49,389 bases of DNA from Actinomycetota bacterium. Its GTDB lineage: Bacteria; Actinomycetota; Actinomycetes; Streptosporangiales; Streptosporangiaceae. Below the pieces are notes generated by a model. The model was not told the DNA's origin and did not search any database. It saw nothing but the letters and a program-made list of their open reading frames with translations. The position numbers and the translations under genes were made by a program. Where the stretch lies: positions 7,426 through 56,814 of the forward strand of contig PMSW01000101.1 in the NCBI GenBank assembly GCA_003168215.1, in the 5' to 3' direction. This document shows, one piece after another, positions 1-9,569 of this stretch (position 1 is its first letter; every line of letters begins with the position of its first letter).

Positions 1-7
1 CCGGCCG

Positions 8-49
8 GAATGCCCGGCCGGATGCCGGCCCCGGAATGCCGGGCATTTT
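8..49 (+). terminator. Hairpin plus T-tract, probable terminator of a gene left of the window
   Basis: AATGCCCGGC (9-18) is the reverse complement of GCCGGGCATT (38-47), followed by TTTT. Confidence 0.5.
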
Positions 50-72
50 CAGCTTCGGGCCTTGTCGCTCCC

Positions 73-103
73 GAGATAGTTAGGATACTGTCCTAACTAT
101 CTC
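73..103. promoter_or_regulatory. Perfect 13-bp inverted repeat, candidate operator of the ROK/ABC operon
   Basis: GAGATAGTTAGGA-TACTG-TCCTAACTATCTC, 44 bp upstream of the ROK start; overlaps a TAGGAT -10-like hexamer. Confidence 0.75.
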
Positions 104-146
104 ATGAACAGCCGCCGAAGTCGCGCCCCGAATCCGGAAGGTCCCG

Positions 147-1148
147 ATGAGCCAAGCCACGGTCGTGCTCGGGCTCGACTTCGGCGGCACGAAGATCGCC
201 ATCGCGGTCTGCGACCTGGCCGGTAACCGGCTCGCGACCGCCACGGTCAGCAGCGGCGGAGAACTCGGCGCCCGCGCGAGCTTCGACCGCGGCGTCGAGA
301 CCGCCCGCGACCTGCTGGAGACAGCGGCACCGGGCAGCCAGCTCGCCGCCGTCGGGGTCTCCACGTTCGGGATTCCCTTCGACGACCGCGTCGAGCTCGC
401 GCCGGCCATCAGCGGCTGGGACGGGCTCGCATTCGGCCGCGAGCTGCGAGCCGCCTTCGGCGGTGCCGTGATCAGGATGGCCACCGACGCGAAGGCCGCG
501 GCCCAGGCCGAGGCCAGGTGGGGCGCGCTGGCGGGCTGCGACCCGGCCGTCTACCTCAACCTCGGCACCGGCCTGGCGGCCGCCATCGTGATCGGCGGCA
601 CCGTCCTGGCCGGCGCCAACGGCGCCGCGGGCGAGATCGGCTACAACCTCCGGTCGCTCTCCGACGTCGGGCTCGCGCTGGAGCAGCGCATCCCGCTGGA
701 GGACATGGTCAGCGGCCAGGCGCTGGCCCGGCGGGCGGCCGGGGCCGGCGGTCAGCACGGGCCGCTCACCGCGGCGGCGGTATTCGACGCCGGGCCCGGC
801 GACAGCGGTCTGCATGACCTGCTCGCCGACTTCGCCGCGGAGCTCGGCTTTCACCTGGTGAACCTGGCCATCTGCCTGAATCCGGTCCGGATAGCTGTCG
901 GCGGCGGCATGGTCCGGTCCTGGGAGCGGCTCCGGCCGCACCTGCAGCACGCGCTGAGCTCGGGAGTCCCCTTCCCGCCCGAGCTGGTGGTCGCGCGCTT
1001 CCCTGACGACGCCCCGCTGCTGGGCGCGGTGGCACTGGCGGTCGACGCGGCGCAGGCCGGTCACGACGTCGCGGCGCGCGGCGTCTATCACCAGGTTCCG
1101 GGCGCGGACGGCACCGGGATCACGCTGAATCAGGACACCATGGCATGA
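147..1148 (+). CDS. ROK family sugar kinase-like protein
   Basis: N-terminal LGLDFGGTKIAIAVCDLAG ATP-binding motif; LNLGTGLAAAIVIGG; no N-terminal HTH visible. Confidence 0.85.
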   Translation: MSQATVVLGLDFGGTKIAIAVCDLAGNRLATATVSSGGELGARASFDRGVETARDLLETAAPGSQLAAVGVSTFGIPFDDRVELAPAISGWDGLAFGRELRAAFGGAVIRMATDAKAAAQAEARWGALAGCDPAVYLNLGTGLAAAIVIGGTVLAGANGAAGEIGYNLRSLSDVGLALEQRIPLEDMVSGQALARRAAGAGGQHGPLTAAAVFDAGPGDSGLHDLLADFAAELGFHLVNLAICLNPVRIAVGGGMVRSWERLRPHLQHALSSGVPFPPELVVARFPDDAPLLGAVALAVDAAQAGHDVAARGVYHQVPGADGTGITLNQDTMA

Positions 1149-1279
1149 CGGGCAGCCAGCATGCCTTCCCGCGGCCGGCCTGGCCTGGCCGGCTCGCTCA
1201 TCCTCCCGCGCATGCGCGTCCGGCCGGCCAGGACCCTGGCCCGCGCCCATGCGCGGAAACTCCTTGAAGGGCAGCAGCC

Positions 1280-2959
1280 ATGAGACGCCTTAAGGCAATC
1301 GGGGTCATCATCGGGGTCGCTGGCTTGCTGACGGCAGCGGCCGCCTGCGGGACCAGCTCGTCATCCGGGACCGGAACCAAGTCAGGCCCGGCCGCTGCCA
1401 GCGGCACCCTGACCATCTCCAACGAGTTCGGGTCCACCTGGACCTGCCAGTTCAACCCGTTCAACCCGAACGTCACCATCCTGCCGTTCGGCCCGGTCTA
1501 TGAGCCGCTGGTGTACATGGACAACCTGGAGAGCGGCAAGACCTCGCCCTGGCTGGCCACGTCATGGGCCTGGAGCGACAGCAACAAGGTCGTGACGTTC
1601 ACCATCCGCAAGGGCGTGACCTGGTCGGACGGCAAGCCGTTCACCGCCGCGGACGTCGTGTTCACCTTCAATGAGCTGAAGAAGTTCCCTGGACTCGACA
1701 TCCAGTCGGACTGGAACTTCCTGTCCAGCGTGGCGCAGAAGGACTCCGACCAGGTCGTGATGACCTTCAAGACGGCGGGCACAGCTGACTTCTACTACGC
1801 CGCCGACCAGACTCCCATCATTCCCGAGCACATCTGGGCCTCGGTCAAGAACCCGGTCACCTGGGGTGACGATAACCCGGTCGGCACCGGCGCCTACACG
1901 CTCGGCTCGTGCACGCCGGAGAACATCAAGTACGTCGCCAACAAGCACTACTACATGCCGGGCGAGCCCAAGATCGCCACGGTCAACTACCCCGCCTTCC
2001 TGTCCAACAACGCGGCCAACGAGGAACTCGCCGACGGCCAGGCTCAGTGGGGCAACCAGTTCATCCCGAGCATCCAGCAGGCTTACTCGGCCAAGAACCC
2101 GGCCAACAAGTACTGGTTCCCGCCGGTGGTCAACAACGACCTGTTCATCAACTTGAAGAAGCCGCTGCTGGACGAGCTGCCGGTGCGCCAGGCCATGGCG
2201 TACGCGATCGACAGGAGCAAGGTCTCCCAGATCGGCGAGTACGGCTACGAGCCGCCGGCCAACCAGACCGGCATCGTCACGCCGACGTTCACCAGCTGGC
2301 TGGACACCAAAGAGGCGGCGAAATACAACTACGACTACGACCCGGCCAGGGCAAGGCAGATCCTGCAGACGGCCGGCTTCAAGATGGGCAGCAACGGCAT
2401 CTTCCAGACCGCGTCCGGCACGCCGCTGTCGTTCACCGTGGTCAACATCGGCGACTACTCCGACTGGGTTGCCTCACTGCAGATCATCCAGCAGGAGTTC
2501 AAGGCCGCCGGCATCGGCCTGACGGTGGACAACATGTCGAGCAACGCTTATGACGCCGCCATGTTCGACGGCAACTACGAGCTCGGCTATAACACCGAGT
2601 CCGGCGGGCCTGGCCCCTATTACGAGCTGCGTCAGTGGCTGCTGTCGAGCAACTCGGCGCCCATCGGCCATACGGCCTCCACCAACTGGGAGCGCTACTC
2701 CAGCCCGGCCACCGACGCGCTGTTTGCCGAGTACCCGGCGGCCAGCCCGGCGCGGCAGCACCAGATCGTGGACCAGCTGCAGCAGGTCATGCTGAGCGAT
2801 GTGCCGCTGATCCCGGTCACCGAGGGAGTCGACTGGTATGAGTACAACACCGCCGACTTCAGCGGATGGCCGACGCAGAGTAACCCCTATTCACAGCCCG
2901 GGCCCGCGGTGACGCCCGACTTCGGCTGGACGCTGCTGCACCTGGCGCCTAAGGGCTGA
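1280..2959 (+). CDS. ABC transporter substrate-binding lipoprotein, family 5 (peptide/oligosaccharide type)
   Basis: Lipobox LLTAAAAC; typical SBP_bac_5 segments (YEPLVYMD, ATSWAWSDSNKVVTFTIRKGVTWSDGKPFTAADVVFTF). Confidence 0.9.
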   Translation: MRRLKAIGVIIGVAGLLTAAAACGTSSSSGTGTKSGPAAASGTLTISNEFGSTWTCQFNPFNPNVTILPFGPVYEPLVYMDNLESGKTSPWLATSWAWSDSNKVVTFTIRKGVTWSDGKPFTAADVVFTFNELKKFPGLDIQSDWNFLSSVAQKDSDQVVMTFKTAGTADFYYAADQTPIIPEHIWASVKNPVTWGDDNPVGTGAYTLGSCTPENIKYVANKHYYMPGEPKIATVNYPAFLSNNAANEELADGQAQWGNQFIPSIQQAYSAKNPANKYWFPPVVNNDLFINLKKPLLDELPVRQAMAYAIDRSKVSQIGEYGYEPPANQTGIVTPTFTSWLDTKEAAKYNYDYDPARARQILQTAGFKMGSNGIFQTASGTPLSFTVVNIGDYSDWVASLQIIQQEFKAAGIGLTVDNMSSNAYDAAMFDGNYELGYNTESGGPGPYYELRQWLLSSNSAPIGHTASTNWERYSSPATDALFAEYPAASPARQHQIVDQLQQVMLSDVPLIPVTEGVDWYEYNTADFSGWPTQSNPYSQPGPAVTPDFGWTLLHLAPKG

Positions 2960-3041
2960 CCGCCCCGGCGCGCACGCACTCGACAAACGGCACTCCGCAG
3001 GCTGACGGTAAGGGAGCGATGATGAGCACGAGGAGGAGAGC

Positions 3042-4022
3042 ATGAGATACGCGCTCCGCCGGCTTGGCTTCTTTGCCGTCACCCTGTGGGCCTGCCTCAC
3101 GCTCAACTTCGTGCTGCCGCGGCTGATGCCGGGCAGCCCGATCCTGGACATGATGGCCAAGTACCACGGGCGCCTGAATCCGAAGGCGCTGCAGGCCATC
3201 GAGGTCGCCTTCGGCATCCAGACCCACACCAGCCTGATCGTGCAGTACTTCCAGTACCTGGGTAACACCTTCACCGGCAACTTCGGCATGTCGCTGACCC
3301 AGACCGAGCCGGTCAGCCAGGTGATCGGCGGAGCCGTCTGGTGGACACTCGGGCTGATCGGCGTCACCACCATCCTGGCGTTCATACTCGGCACGCTGAT
3401 CGGCATCGTCGGCGCCTGGCGCCGCGGCGGCTGGCTCGACGGCATCCTGCCGCCGGTATTCGTGATCACCTCGTCGATCCCGTTCTTCTGGATCGGGATG
3501 CTGCTGATCCTGTTCGTCGGCAAGTTCTTCGTCCACTTCCCGCTCAGCGGCGCCTACTCCTACGGCGCAACCCCCGGGCTCAACTGGCCGTTCATCGTCG
3601 ACGTGCTGCAGCACGCGCTGCTGCCGGCGCTGGCCATCCTGATCACCTCGATCGGCGGCTGGATCCTGACCATGCGCAACACCATGGTGACCGTGCTGGC
3701 CGAGGACTACGTGCGGATGGCCAGGGCGAAAGGGCTGCCCGGCTGGCGGATCATGTTCGACTACGCGGCGCGCAACGCCATGCTGCCGAACCTGTCCGGC
3801 TTCGCCATGTCACTCGGGTTCGTGCTGTCCGGAGCGATCCTGGTGGAGTACCTCTTCTCCTACCAGGGCATCGGCTACTACCTGCTGCAGGCCGTGGACA
3901 ACCAGGACTACGCGCTGATGCAGGCCCTGTTCCTGCTGATCACCGTGGCCGTGCTGGTGGCGGTGCTGGCCGCCGACGTCCTCACCGCGCTCCTTGACCC
4001 GCGCACCAGGACGGGCAGCTAG
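3042..4022 (+). CDS. ABC transporter permease, DppB/OppB type
   Basis: MRYALRRLGFFAVTLWACLTLNFVLPRLMPGSP; multiple TM segments; EDYVRMARAKGLPGWRIMFDYAARNAMLP EAA motif. Confidence 0.93.
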   Translation: MRYALRRLGFFAVTLWACLTLNFVLPRLMPGSPILDMMAKYHGRLNPKALQAIEVAFGIQTHTSLIVQYFQYLGNTFTGNFGMSLTQTEPVSQVIGGAVWWTLGLIGVTTILAFILGTLIGIVGAWRRGGWLDGILPPVFVITSSIPFFWIGMLLILFVGKFFVHFPLSGAYSYGATPGLNWPFIVDVLQHALLPALAILITSIGGWILTMRNTMVTVLAEDYVRMARAKGLPGWRIMFDYAARNAMLPNLSGFAMSLGFVLSGAILVEYLFSYQGIGYYLLQAVDNQDYALMQALFLLITVAVLVAVLAADVLTALLDPRTRTGS

Positions 4023-4024
4023 CC

Positions 4025-5008
4025 GTGGCCACCATGCAGATCTCGGCCGGAGCCGGCCAGGCGGCGGACGGATCCCAGCCCGGCGGCCCGGCGAGGGCAA
4101 GCGAGCGCACGGCCGGGCGGGTCTGGCGCGCGGTGCGGACCAACAAGAAGGCCGCCGCCGGAGCCATCATCCTGGCCATCTTCGCGATCATGGCCCTGTT
4201 CCCCGGCCAGATCGCGCATGACAACCCGCGCGCCTTCGCCTACGGCCGCAGCCTGGGCCCGTCGCTACATCACCTGCTGGGCACGAACGCGCTGGGCCAG
4301 GACCTCTTCGCCCAGACCATCTGGGGCGCCAGGGAGACGCTGATCATCGCGCTGGCGTCCGGGGCGGCGTCCACCATCCTGTCGATGATCATGGGCATCG
4401 CCGCCGCCTACCTGGGCGGGCTGTGGGACCACGGGCTGAACCTGATCACCGACATCCTGCTGGTCATCCCCACGTTCCCGCTGCTGATCGTCATCCTGGC
4501 CTACCTCCCGCACGGCGGGCTCGTCCCGCTGATGGCAGTCCTGGTGATCACCGGGTACTCCTACGGAGCGCGCCAGCTGCGGGCCGAGGCGCTGTCGCTG
4601 CGCGGCCGCGACTTCCTGGAGGCAGCGCGCGTCCGCGGCGAGCGCAAGCCGTACATCATCTTCGTCGAGATCATCCCGTCTATGACCTCGCTGATCATGG
4701 CAGTGTTCCTCGGCACCGCCGTCTACAACGTGATCGCGGCGGCCTCGCTGCAGTTCATCGGCTTCGGTGACCCGAGCTCGCTGAGCTGGGGCACGATGCT
4801 CTACTGGGCGCAGAACGGTGAGGCCCTGCAGACCGGCCAGTACCTGTGGGCGATCGCGCCTGGCCTGTGCATCGCGCTGCTCGGTGCCGCCTTTGCCCTG
4901 CTCAACTACGCCTTCGACGAGATCGGCAACCCGGCACTGCAGCGGGTCGCCGCGCGCCGCAGCCGGTACACCGCACCCTGGAGGATCCGTGCGAAGCGCG
5001 CCAGCTGA
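4025..5008 (+). CDS. ABC transporter permease, DppC/OppC type
   Basis: LGTNALGQDLFAQTIWGARETLIIALASG; RDFLEAARVRGERKPYIIFVEIIPS. Confidence 0.93.
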   Translation: MATMQISAGAGQAADGSQPGGPARASERTAGRVWRAVRTNKKAAAGAIILAIFAIMALFPGQIAHDNPRAFAYGRSLGPSLHHLLGTNALGQDLFAQTIWGARETLIIALASGAASTILSMIMGIAAAYLGGLWDHGLNLITDILLVIPTFPLLIVILAYLPHGGLVPLMAVLVITGYSYGARQLRAEALSLRGRDFLEAARVRGERKPYIIFVEIIPSMTSLIMAVFLGTAVYNVIAAASLQFIGFGDPSSLSWGTMLYWAQNGEALQTGQYLWAIAPGLCIALLGAAFALLNYAFDEIGNPALQRVAARRSRYTAPWRIRAKRAS

Positions 5009-6038
5009 TCGCGTCCGCGAGCTCGCGGGCCCGGGCGTCCCCCTGGGCGTCCCCCCGGACGCCGGTGTTCCCGTCCTTCAGGTTGACGACCTTTCCGTCG
5101 CCTACCAGACGCGGCGCGGCGACGTCACCGCGGTCGATGGCGTCAGCTTCGACCTGGCCAGGGGCGAATTCCTCGGCATCGTCGGCGAGTCGGGCTGCGG
5201 CAAGTCGACGCTGCTGTTCGCGATCGCGCAGCTGCTCGCGCCGCCGGCCCAGGTCACCGGCGGCTGCGTGAGCTTCAAGGGCACCGACCTGACGGAGCTG
5301 ACCGAGCGGCAGCTCGCCGCGATCCGGTGGAAGGAGCTGTCGGTCGTCATGCAGAGCGCGATGAACGCGCTCAACCCGGTCAAGTCCGTCGGCTCGCAGT
5401 TCGCCGACGCGATGCGGGCACATGGCGTCAGCTCGAAGCGGGAGATCGCCCAGCGGTCAGCCGAGGTGCTGGCGATGGTCGGCATCGACGGCGCGCACCT
5501 GAAGAGCTATCCGCACCAGCTGTCCGGCGGAATGCGCCAGCGTTCCATGATCGCGATGGCCCTGCTCTTCACCCCTGACCTGGTGATCATGGACGAGCCG
5601 ACCTCCGCGCTCGACGTGGTCGCCCAGCGCTCGCTGATGGTCCAGATCAAGGAACTGCAGGCCGAGCTCGGCTTCGCGATCATCTTCGTCACCCACGACA
5701 TGTCGCTGGTCAGCCACTTCTCCGACCGGCTGATGGTGATGTACGCCGGCCAGGTCGCGGAATTCGGCCCCACCCGGCGGGTTTTCGACGCACCGCTGCA
5801 CCCCTACAGTGTCGGCTTGCTCGACGCGTTCCCGTCGATCAGGGGGCCGCAGGTGCCGCTGACCGGTATCCCCGGCAGCCCGCCGGACCTGGCGAAGCTG
5901 CCCGGCGGCTGCCGGTTCGCGCCGCGCTGCCAGAAGGTGATGCCCGCCTGCGAGACCACGGCGCCGCCGCTCTACCAGGTGGACGATATTCAGGTCCGCT
6001 GCCTGCTGCAGGCCGGCCGGGGGCCAGCCGGTGACTGA
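4989..6038 (+). CDS. ABC transporter ATP-binding protein, DppD/OppD type
   Basis: Walker A GESGCGKST, signature LSGGMRQR, C-terminal oligopeptide domain CRFAPRC; likely GTG start at 4989 rather than the longer ORF. Confidence 0.9.
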   Translation: MRSAPADRVRELAGPGVPLGVPPDAGVPVLQVDDLSVAYQTRRGDVTAVDGVSFDLARGEFLGIVGESGCGKSTLLFAIAQLLAPPAQVTGGCVSFKGTDLTELTERQLAAIRWKELSVVMQSAMNALNPVKSVGSQFADAMRAHGVSSKREIAQRSAEVLAMVGIDGAHLKSYPHQLSGGMRQRSMIAMALLFTPDLVIMDEPTSALDVVAQRSLMVQIKELQAELGFAIIFVTHDMSLVSHFSDRLMVMYAGQVAEFGPTRRVFDAPLHPYSVGLLDAFPSIRGPQVPLTGIPGSPPDLAKLPGGCRFAPRCQKVMPACETTAPPLYQVDDIQVRCLLQAGRGPAGD

Positions 6039-7077
6039 CCAGGCGCCAGACCAGGCAGCTGCGCGGGCGGCCGCCACCGCGACCGGGCCGCTGCTCCGGA
6101 CCGACGGGCTGACCAGGCACTTCCGCATCGGCGGCGGAATCTCCCGTAAGACCCTGCACGCGGTTGACGATGTCAGCCTCGCCATCGGAGAGCGCGAGAT
6201 CGTGGCGCTCGCTGGCGAGAGCGGCAGCGGCAAGAGCACGATCGCGCGCCTGCTGGCCCGGATCTACCAGCCGACCAGCGGCGAGATCTACTTCCAGGGC
6301 GAGCCACTGTCCGGCCTGCGCTCGCGCGAGCAGATGCTGCGGTACCGCAGCCTGGTGCCGATGGTCTTCCAGGACCCGTTCAGCTCGATCAACCCGGTCT
6401 TCCGGGTCTCGCACGGCATCCTGCGCGGCCTCAAGCTGCACCGGCCCGAGCTCAGCAAGCCGCAGCGCGCAGCGGAGGCCGCGCGCGTCTTCGAGACGGT
6501 CGGGCTGACCCCTGCGGCCGAGGTACTGCAGCGCTACCCGCACGAGCTGAGCGGCGGCCAGCGCCAGCGGGTCGGCTTCGCCCAGGCCCTCGCGCTGCGG
6601 CCGAAGCTGATCCTGGCCGACGAGCCGGTCTCCATGCTGGACGTCTCGATCCGGATCGGCCTGCTGAACCTGATGGCCGAGCTGCGCGACTCCCAGGGCG
6701 TGTCGATCCTGTACATCACCCACGACATCGCCAGCGCCCGCTACATCGCCGACCGCCTGATCGTGATGTACGCCGGGCAGATCGCCGAGGCCGGGCCCGT
6801 CGAGGACGTGCTCGCCAGCCCGCGGCACCCCTACACCCAGCTGCTGCTCTCCGCGGTACCCGACCCGCGCGCGCCGCTGAGCATCACCGCGGAGACCGAC
6901 CGCGGCGAGCCGCCGCGGGTAATCGACCCGGTGCCCGGCTGCCGGTTCCGCTGGCGCTGCCCGCTGGCGATCGACGAGTGCAGCCACGTCACGCCCCAGC
7001 TGCGGCAGCTGCTGCCCGACCACGACGCGGCCTGCCACGTGGCCAGGGCCGACGCGGGGATCAGGGCGTTCGGATGA
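6031..7077 (+). CDS. ABC transporter ATP-binding protein, DppF/OppF type
   Basis: GESGSGKSTIARLLARIYQPTSG, LSGGQRQRVGFAQALALRPKLILADEPVSMLDVS. Confidence 0.92.
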   Translation: MTDQAPDQAAARAAATATGPLLRTDGLTRHFRIGGGISRKTLHAVDDVSLAIGEREIVALAGESGSGKSTIARLLARIYQPTSGEIYFQGEPLSGLRSREQMLRYRSLVPMVFQDPFSSINPVFRVSHGILRGLKLHRPELSKPQRAAEAARVFETVGLTPAAEVLQRYPHELSGGQRQRVGFAQALALRPKLILADEPVSMLDVSIRIGLLNLMAELRDSQGVSILYITHDIASARYIADRLIVMYAGQIAEAGPVEDVLASPRHPYTQLLLSAVPDPRAPLSITAETDRGEPPRVIDPVPGCRFRWRCPLAIDECSHVTPQLRQLLPDHDAACHVARADAGIRAFG

Positions 7078-8339
7078 AGCTCGCGGTGATCGGCGGCGGG
7101 TCCACCTACACGCCCGAGCTCATCGACGGGATCGCCCGGCTGGCCGGCGACGTAAAGGTCACCGAGGTCACCCTGGTCGACCCCGACGAGGGCCGGCTGT
7201 CGGTCGTCGGCCCGGTCTCGGCGCGGATCATGCGCGCCTACGGGCATCCGGCAGCGCTCCGCTGGACCACCAGCCTGGACGACGGGCTGGACGGTGCCGG
7301 GGCGGTGCTGCTGCAGCTGCGGGTGGGCGGCCAGGCGGCCCGCCACCGCGACGAGACCTGGCCGCTGGAGTGCGGCTGCATCGGCCAGGAAACGACCGGG
7401 GCCGGCGGCCTGGCGAAAGCACTCCGCACCGTACCGGTGGTTCTTGACATTGCCGAACGAGCCAGGCGGCGCGGCGCCGAGGGCGCCTGGATCATCGACT
7501 TCACCAACCCGGTCGGGATCGTCACCCGGGCACTGCTCGACGGCGGGCACCGGGCCATCGGGTTGTGCAATGTCGCGATCGGCTTCCAGCGGCAGTTCGC
7601 CGCGCTACTCGGCGTCCCGCCGGGGCAGGTGCTGCTCGACCATGTCGGGCTCAATCACCTGACCTGGGAACGAGCCGCCGTGGTGGACGGCACCGACCGG
7701 CTGCCCGCCCTGATCGCCGCCCATGGCGCCCAGATCGCTGGGCACACTGGGCTGCCAGTATCCGTTATTCATGAAGTTGGCGCGGTTCCGTCCTATTACC
7801 TGCGCTATTTCTACGCGCACGACTCTGTCGTGGCGGCAGAGCGGGGCCGGCCGACGCGAGCGCAGGAAGTCGCCGGGATCGAGCGGCGGCTGCTGGAGAT
7901 GTACGCCGACCCCGCGCTTGACCGCAAGCCGGAGCTGCTCGGCGAGCGGGGCGGTGCCTTTTACTCGGAGGCGGCCGTGGCGCTGCTCGCCTCGCTGGCC
8001 GGCGACACCGGGGACACGCAGGTCGTGAACGTGCGGAACGCGGGCACGATGCCGTTCCTGCCCGACGACGCGGTGATCGAGGTGCCGGCCGTGATCACCG
8101 CCGGCGGCGCCGAGCCGGTCGGAGTTGCCCCGCTCAGCCCGCTGATGCGCGGGCTGGTCGCGCACGTGTCGGCGTACGAGGAGCTGGCGGTGGACGCCGC
8201 GCTGCGCGGCGGGCGGCACCGGGTGGCCATGGCGCTGCTCGCGCATCCGCTGGTCGGCCAGTTCGACCTGGCCTTCGGCCTCGCTGACCGGCTGATCGCG
8301 GAGAACAGCGGCTACCTGCCCTGGGCCACTGGCCGGTGA
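7074..8339 (+). CDS. Glycoside hydrolase family 4 (6-phospho-beta-glucosidase-like)
   Basis: MKLAVIGGGSTYTPELIDGIARL NAD motif; GLCNVAIGFQRQ and DHVGLNHLTW motifs; ATGA overlap with the upstream ATPase. Confidence 0.88.
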   Translation: MKLAVIGGGSTYTPELIDGIARLAGDVKVTEVTLVDPDEGRLSVVGPVSARIMRAYGHPAALRWTTSLDDGLDGAGAVLLQLRVGGQAARHRDETWPLECGCIGQETTGAGGLAKALRTVPVVLDIAERARRRGAEGAWIIDFTNPVGIVTRALLDGGHRAIGLCNVAIGFQRQFAALLGVPPGQVLLDHVGLNHLTWERAAVVDGTDRLPALIAAHGAQIAGHTGLPVSVIHEVGAVPSYYLRYFYAHDSVVAAERGRPTRAQEVAGIERRLLEMYADPALDRKPELLGERGGAFYSEAAVALLASLAGDTGDTQVVNVRNAGTMPFLPDDAVIEVPAVITAGGAEPVGVAPLSPLMRGLVAHVSAYEELAVDAALRGGRHRVAMALLAHPLVGQFDLAFGLADRLIAENSGYLPWATGR

Positions 8340-9481
8340 CTCAGGGCCGTGCCGCTGTCCTGGCCATCGACGGCGGGAACAGCAAGACCGACGTCGCGCT
8401 GGTCGCCGGGGACGGCGCCCTGCTGGCGGCCGTCCGCGGTCCGGGGTCGAACGCGCACATCATCGGGCTGGACCGGGCCATGTCGATCATCGCGGAGCTG
8501 GCCGCCGCGGCCGCGCGGCAGGCGGGCCTGGCAGCCGGCGGCGCCCCGGTGGCAGAGCACGTGTCCGCGTGCCTGGCCGGGGCCGATCTTGCCGAGGATG
8601 AAGAGCGGCTCGGCGCAGCGCTGCACGCGCAACGGCACGCGCTGACGTGCACTGTCGTCAATGACACGTTCGCCATCCTGCGCGCCGGGCTGGTGCCCGG
8701 GCTGATCGACACCGGCGCGGGCCGTGCAGCCGGCGGGCATGCAGCCGACGGGCGTGCAGCCAGCGGGCGGGCAGCCAGCGGGCGGGCAGCCAGCGGGCGG
8801 GCAGCCAGCGGGCGGGCAGCCGGCGAGGGCGGTGCCCGGGTCCGGCACTGGGGCGTGGCCGTGACCTGCGGCGCCGGAATCAACTGCGTCGCGGTGGCAC
8901 CGGACGGGCGCGAGGCCAGGTTTCCCGCTCTCGGCGAGGTAACCGGTGACTGGGGCGGCGGGGAGGGACTCGGCCGGGAGGCCCTCTGGTGGGCGGTCCG
9001 GGATGAGGACGGCCGCGGGCCGCAGACGATGCTCCGCGACGCGGTGGCAGCCCATTTCGGCGTGCCGACGGCGAGCGACGTCGGCATCGGCATCCATTAC
9101 GGCAAGATTCCCGCTGACGAGCTGCTGGGGCTGGCGCCGGTGCTGCTGCGCACCGCAGCCCGCGGCGATGAGGTGGCGCGCAAGGTAGTCGCGCGGCTGG
9201 CCGACGAGATCGTGACGATGGCGGTCGCGATGATCCGCCGTCTTGGCCTGACCGGGCACGCCGTGCCGGTCATACTCGGCGGCGGCATGCTGACCGCGCG
9301 GGATCCGATGCTGACGGACGGCATCGCGGCCGGACTGACGGCCCGCGCCCCGGGGGCGTTCCTGCACATTGTGGATGTCCCCGCGGTTGCCGGGGCAGCG
9401 CTGCTCGGGCTGGATCACGTCAGGGCGCCGGTCACCGCCGAGGAGCGGCTGCGCGCGGCCTACCTGAGCCAAGAGACCTGA
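8336..9481 (+). CDS. BadF/BadG/BcrA/BcrD-type ATPase, N-acetylglucosamine kinase-like
   Basis: LAIDGGNSKTDVALV; VTCGAGINCVAVAPDGR; GDWGGGEGLGREAL; GTG start overlapping the upstream stop. Confidence 0.83.
   Translation: MTQGRAAVLAIDGGNSKTDVALVAGDGALLAAVRGPGSNAHIIGLDRAMSIIAELAAAAARQAGLAAGGAPVAEHVSACLAGADLAEDEERLGAALHAQRHALTCTVVNDTFAILRAGLVPGLIDTGAGRAAGGHAADGRAASGRAASGRAASGRAASGRAAGEGGARVRHWGVAVTCGAGINCVAVAPDGREARFPALGEVTGDWGGGEGLGREALWWAVRDEDGRGPQTMLRDAVAAHFGVPTASDVGIGIHYGKIPADELLGLAPVLLRTAARGDEVARKVVARLADEIVTMAVAMIRRLGLTGHAVPVILGGGMLTARDPMLTDGIAAGLTARAPGAFLHIVDVPAVAGAALLGLDHVRAPVTAEERLRAAYLSQET
8726..8830 (+). repeat. In-frame 15-bp tandem repeat (about 7 units, 4 identical)
   Basis: GCAGCCAGCGGGCGG repeated at 8756-8815, degenerate units on both sides; encodes AASGR repeats. 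Confidence 0.95.
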
Positions 9482-9518
9482 CCCCAGCCCGGCCGCATCC
9501 CAGCCCCGCCCCGGTCCT

Positions 9519-9560
9519 TCCCAGCCCCGGTCCATCCCAGCCCCGGTCCATCCCAGTCCC
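9519..9560. repeat. 16-bp tandem repeat (two exact copies plus a partial copy)
   Basis: TCCCAGCCCCGGTCCA at 9519-9534 and 9535-9550, then TCCCAGTCCC. Confidence 0.85.
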
Positions 9561-9569
9561 GTCGCCAAT

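Noticed and set aside
102-1250. Long antisense ORF (382 aa)
   Set aside because: Mirror-frame artefact of high GC coding DNA; the + strand ROK frame has clear motifs. The same applies to other long antisense ORFs, for example 5839-7038, 8312-9568, 12160-13308 and 37434-38498.
8726-8830. Short regular repeats as a CRISPR array
   Set aside because: 15-bp contiguous units with no spacers, in frame inside a kinase gene.
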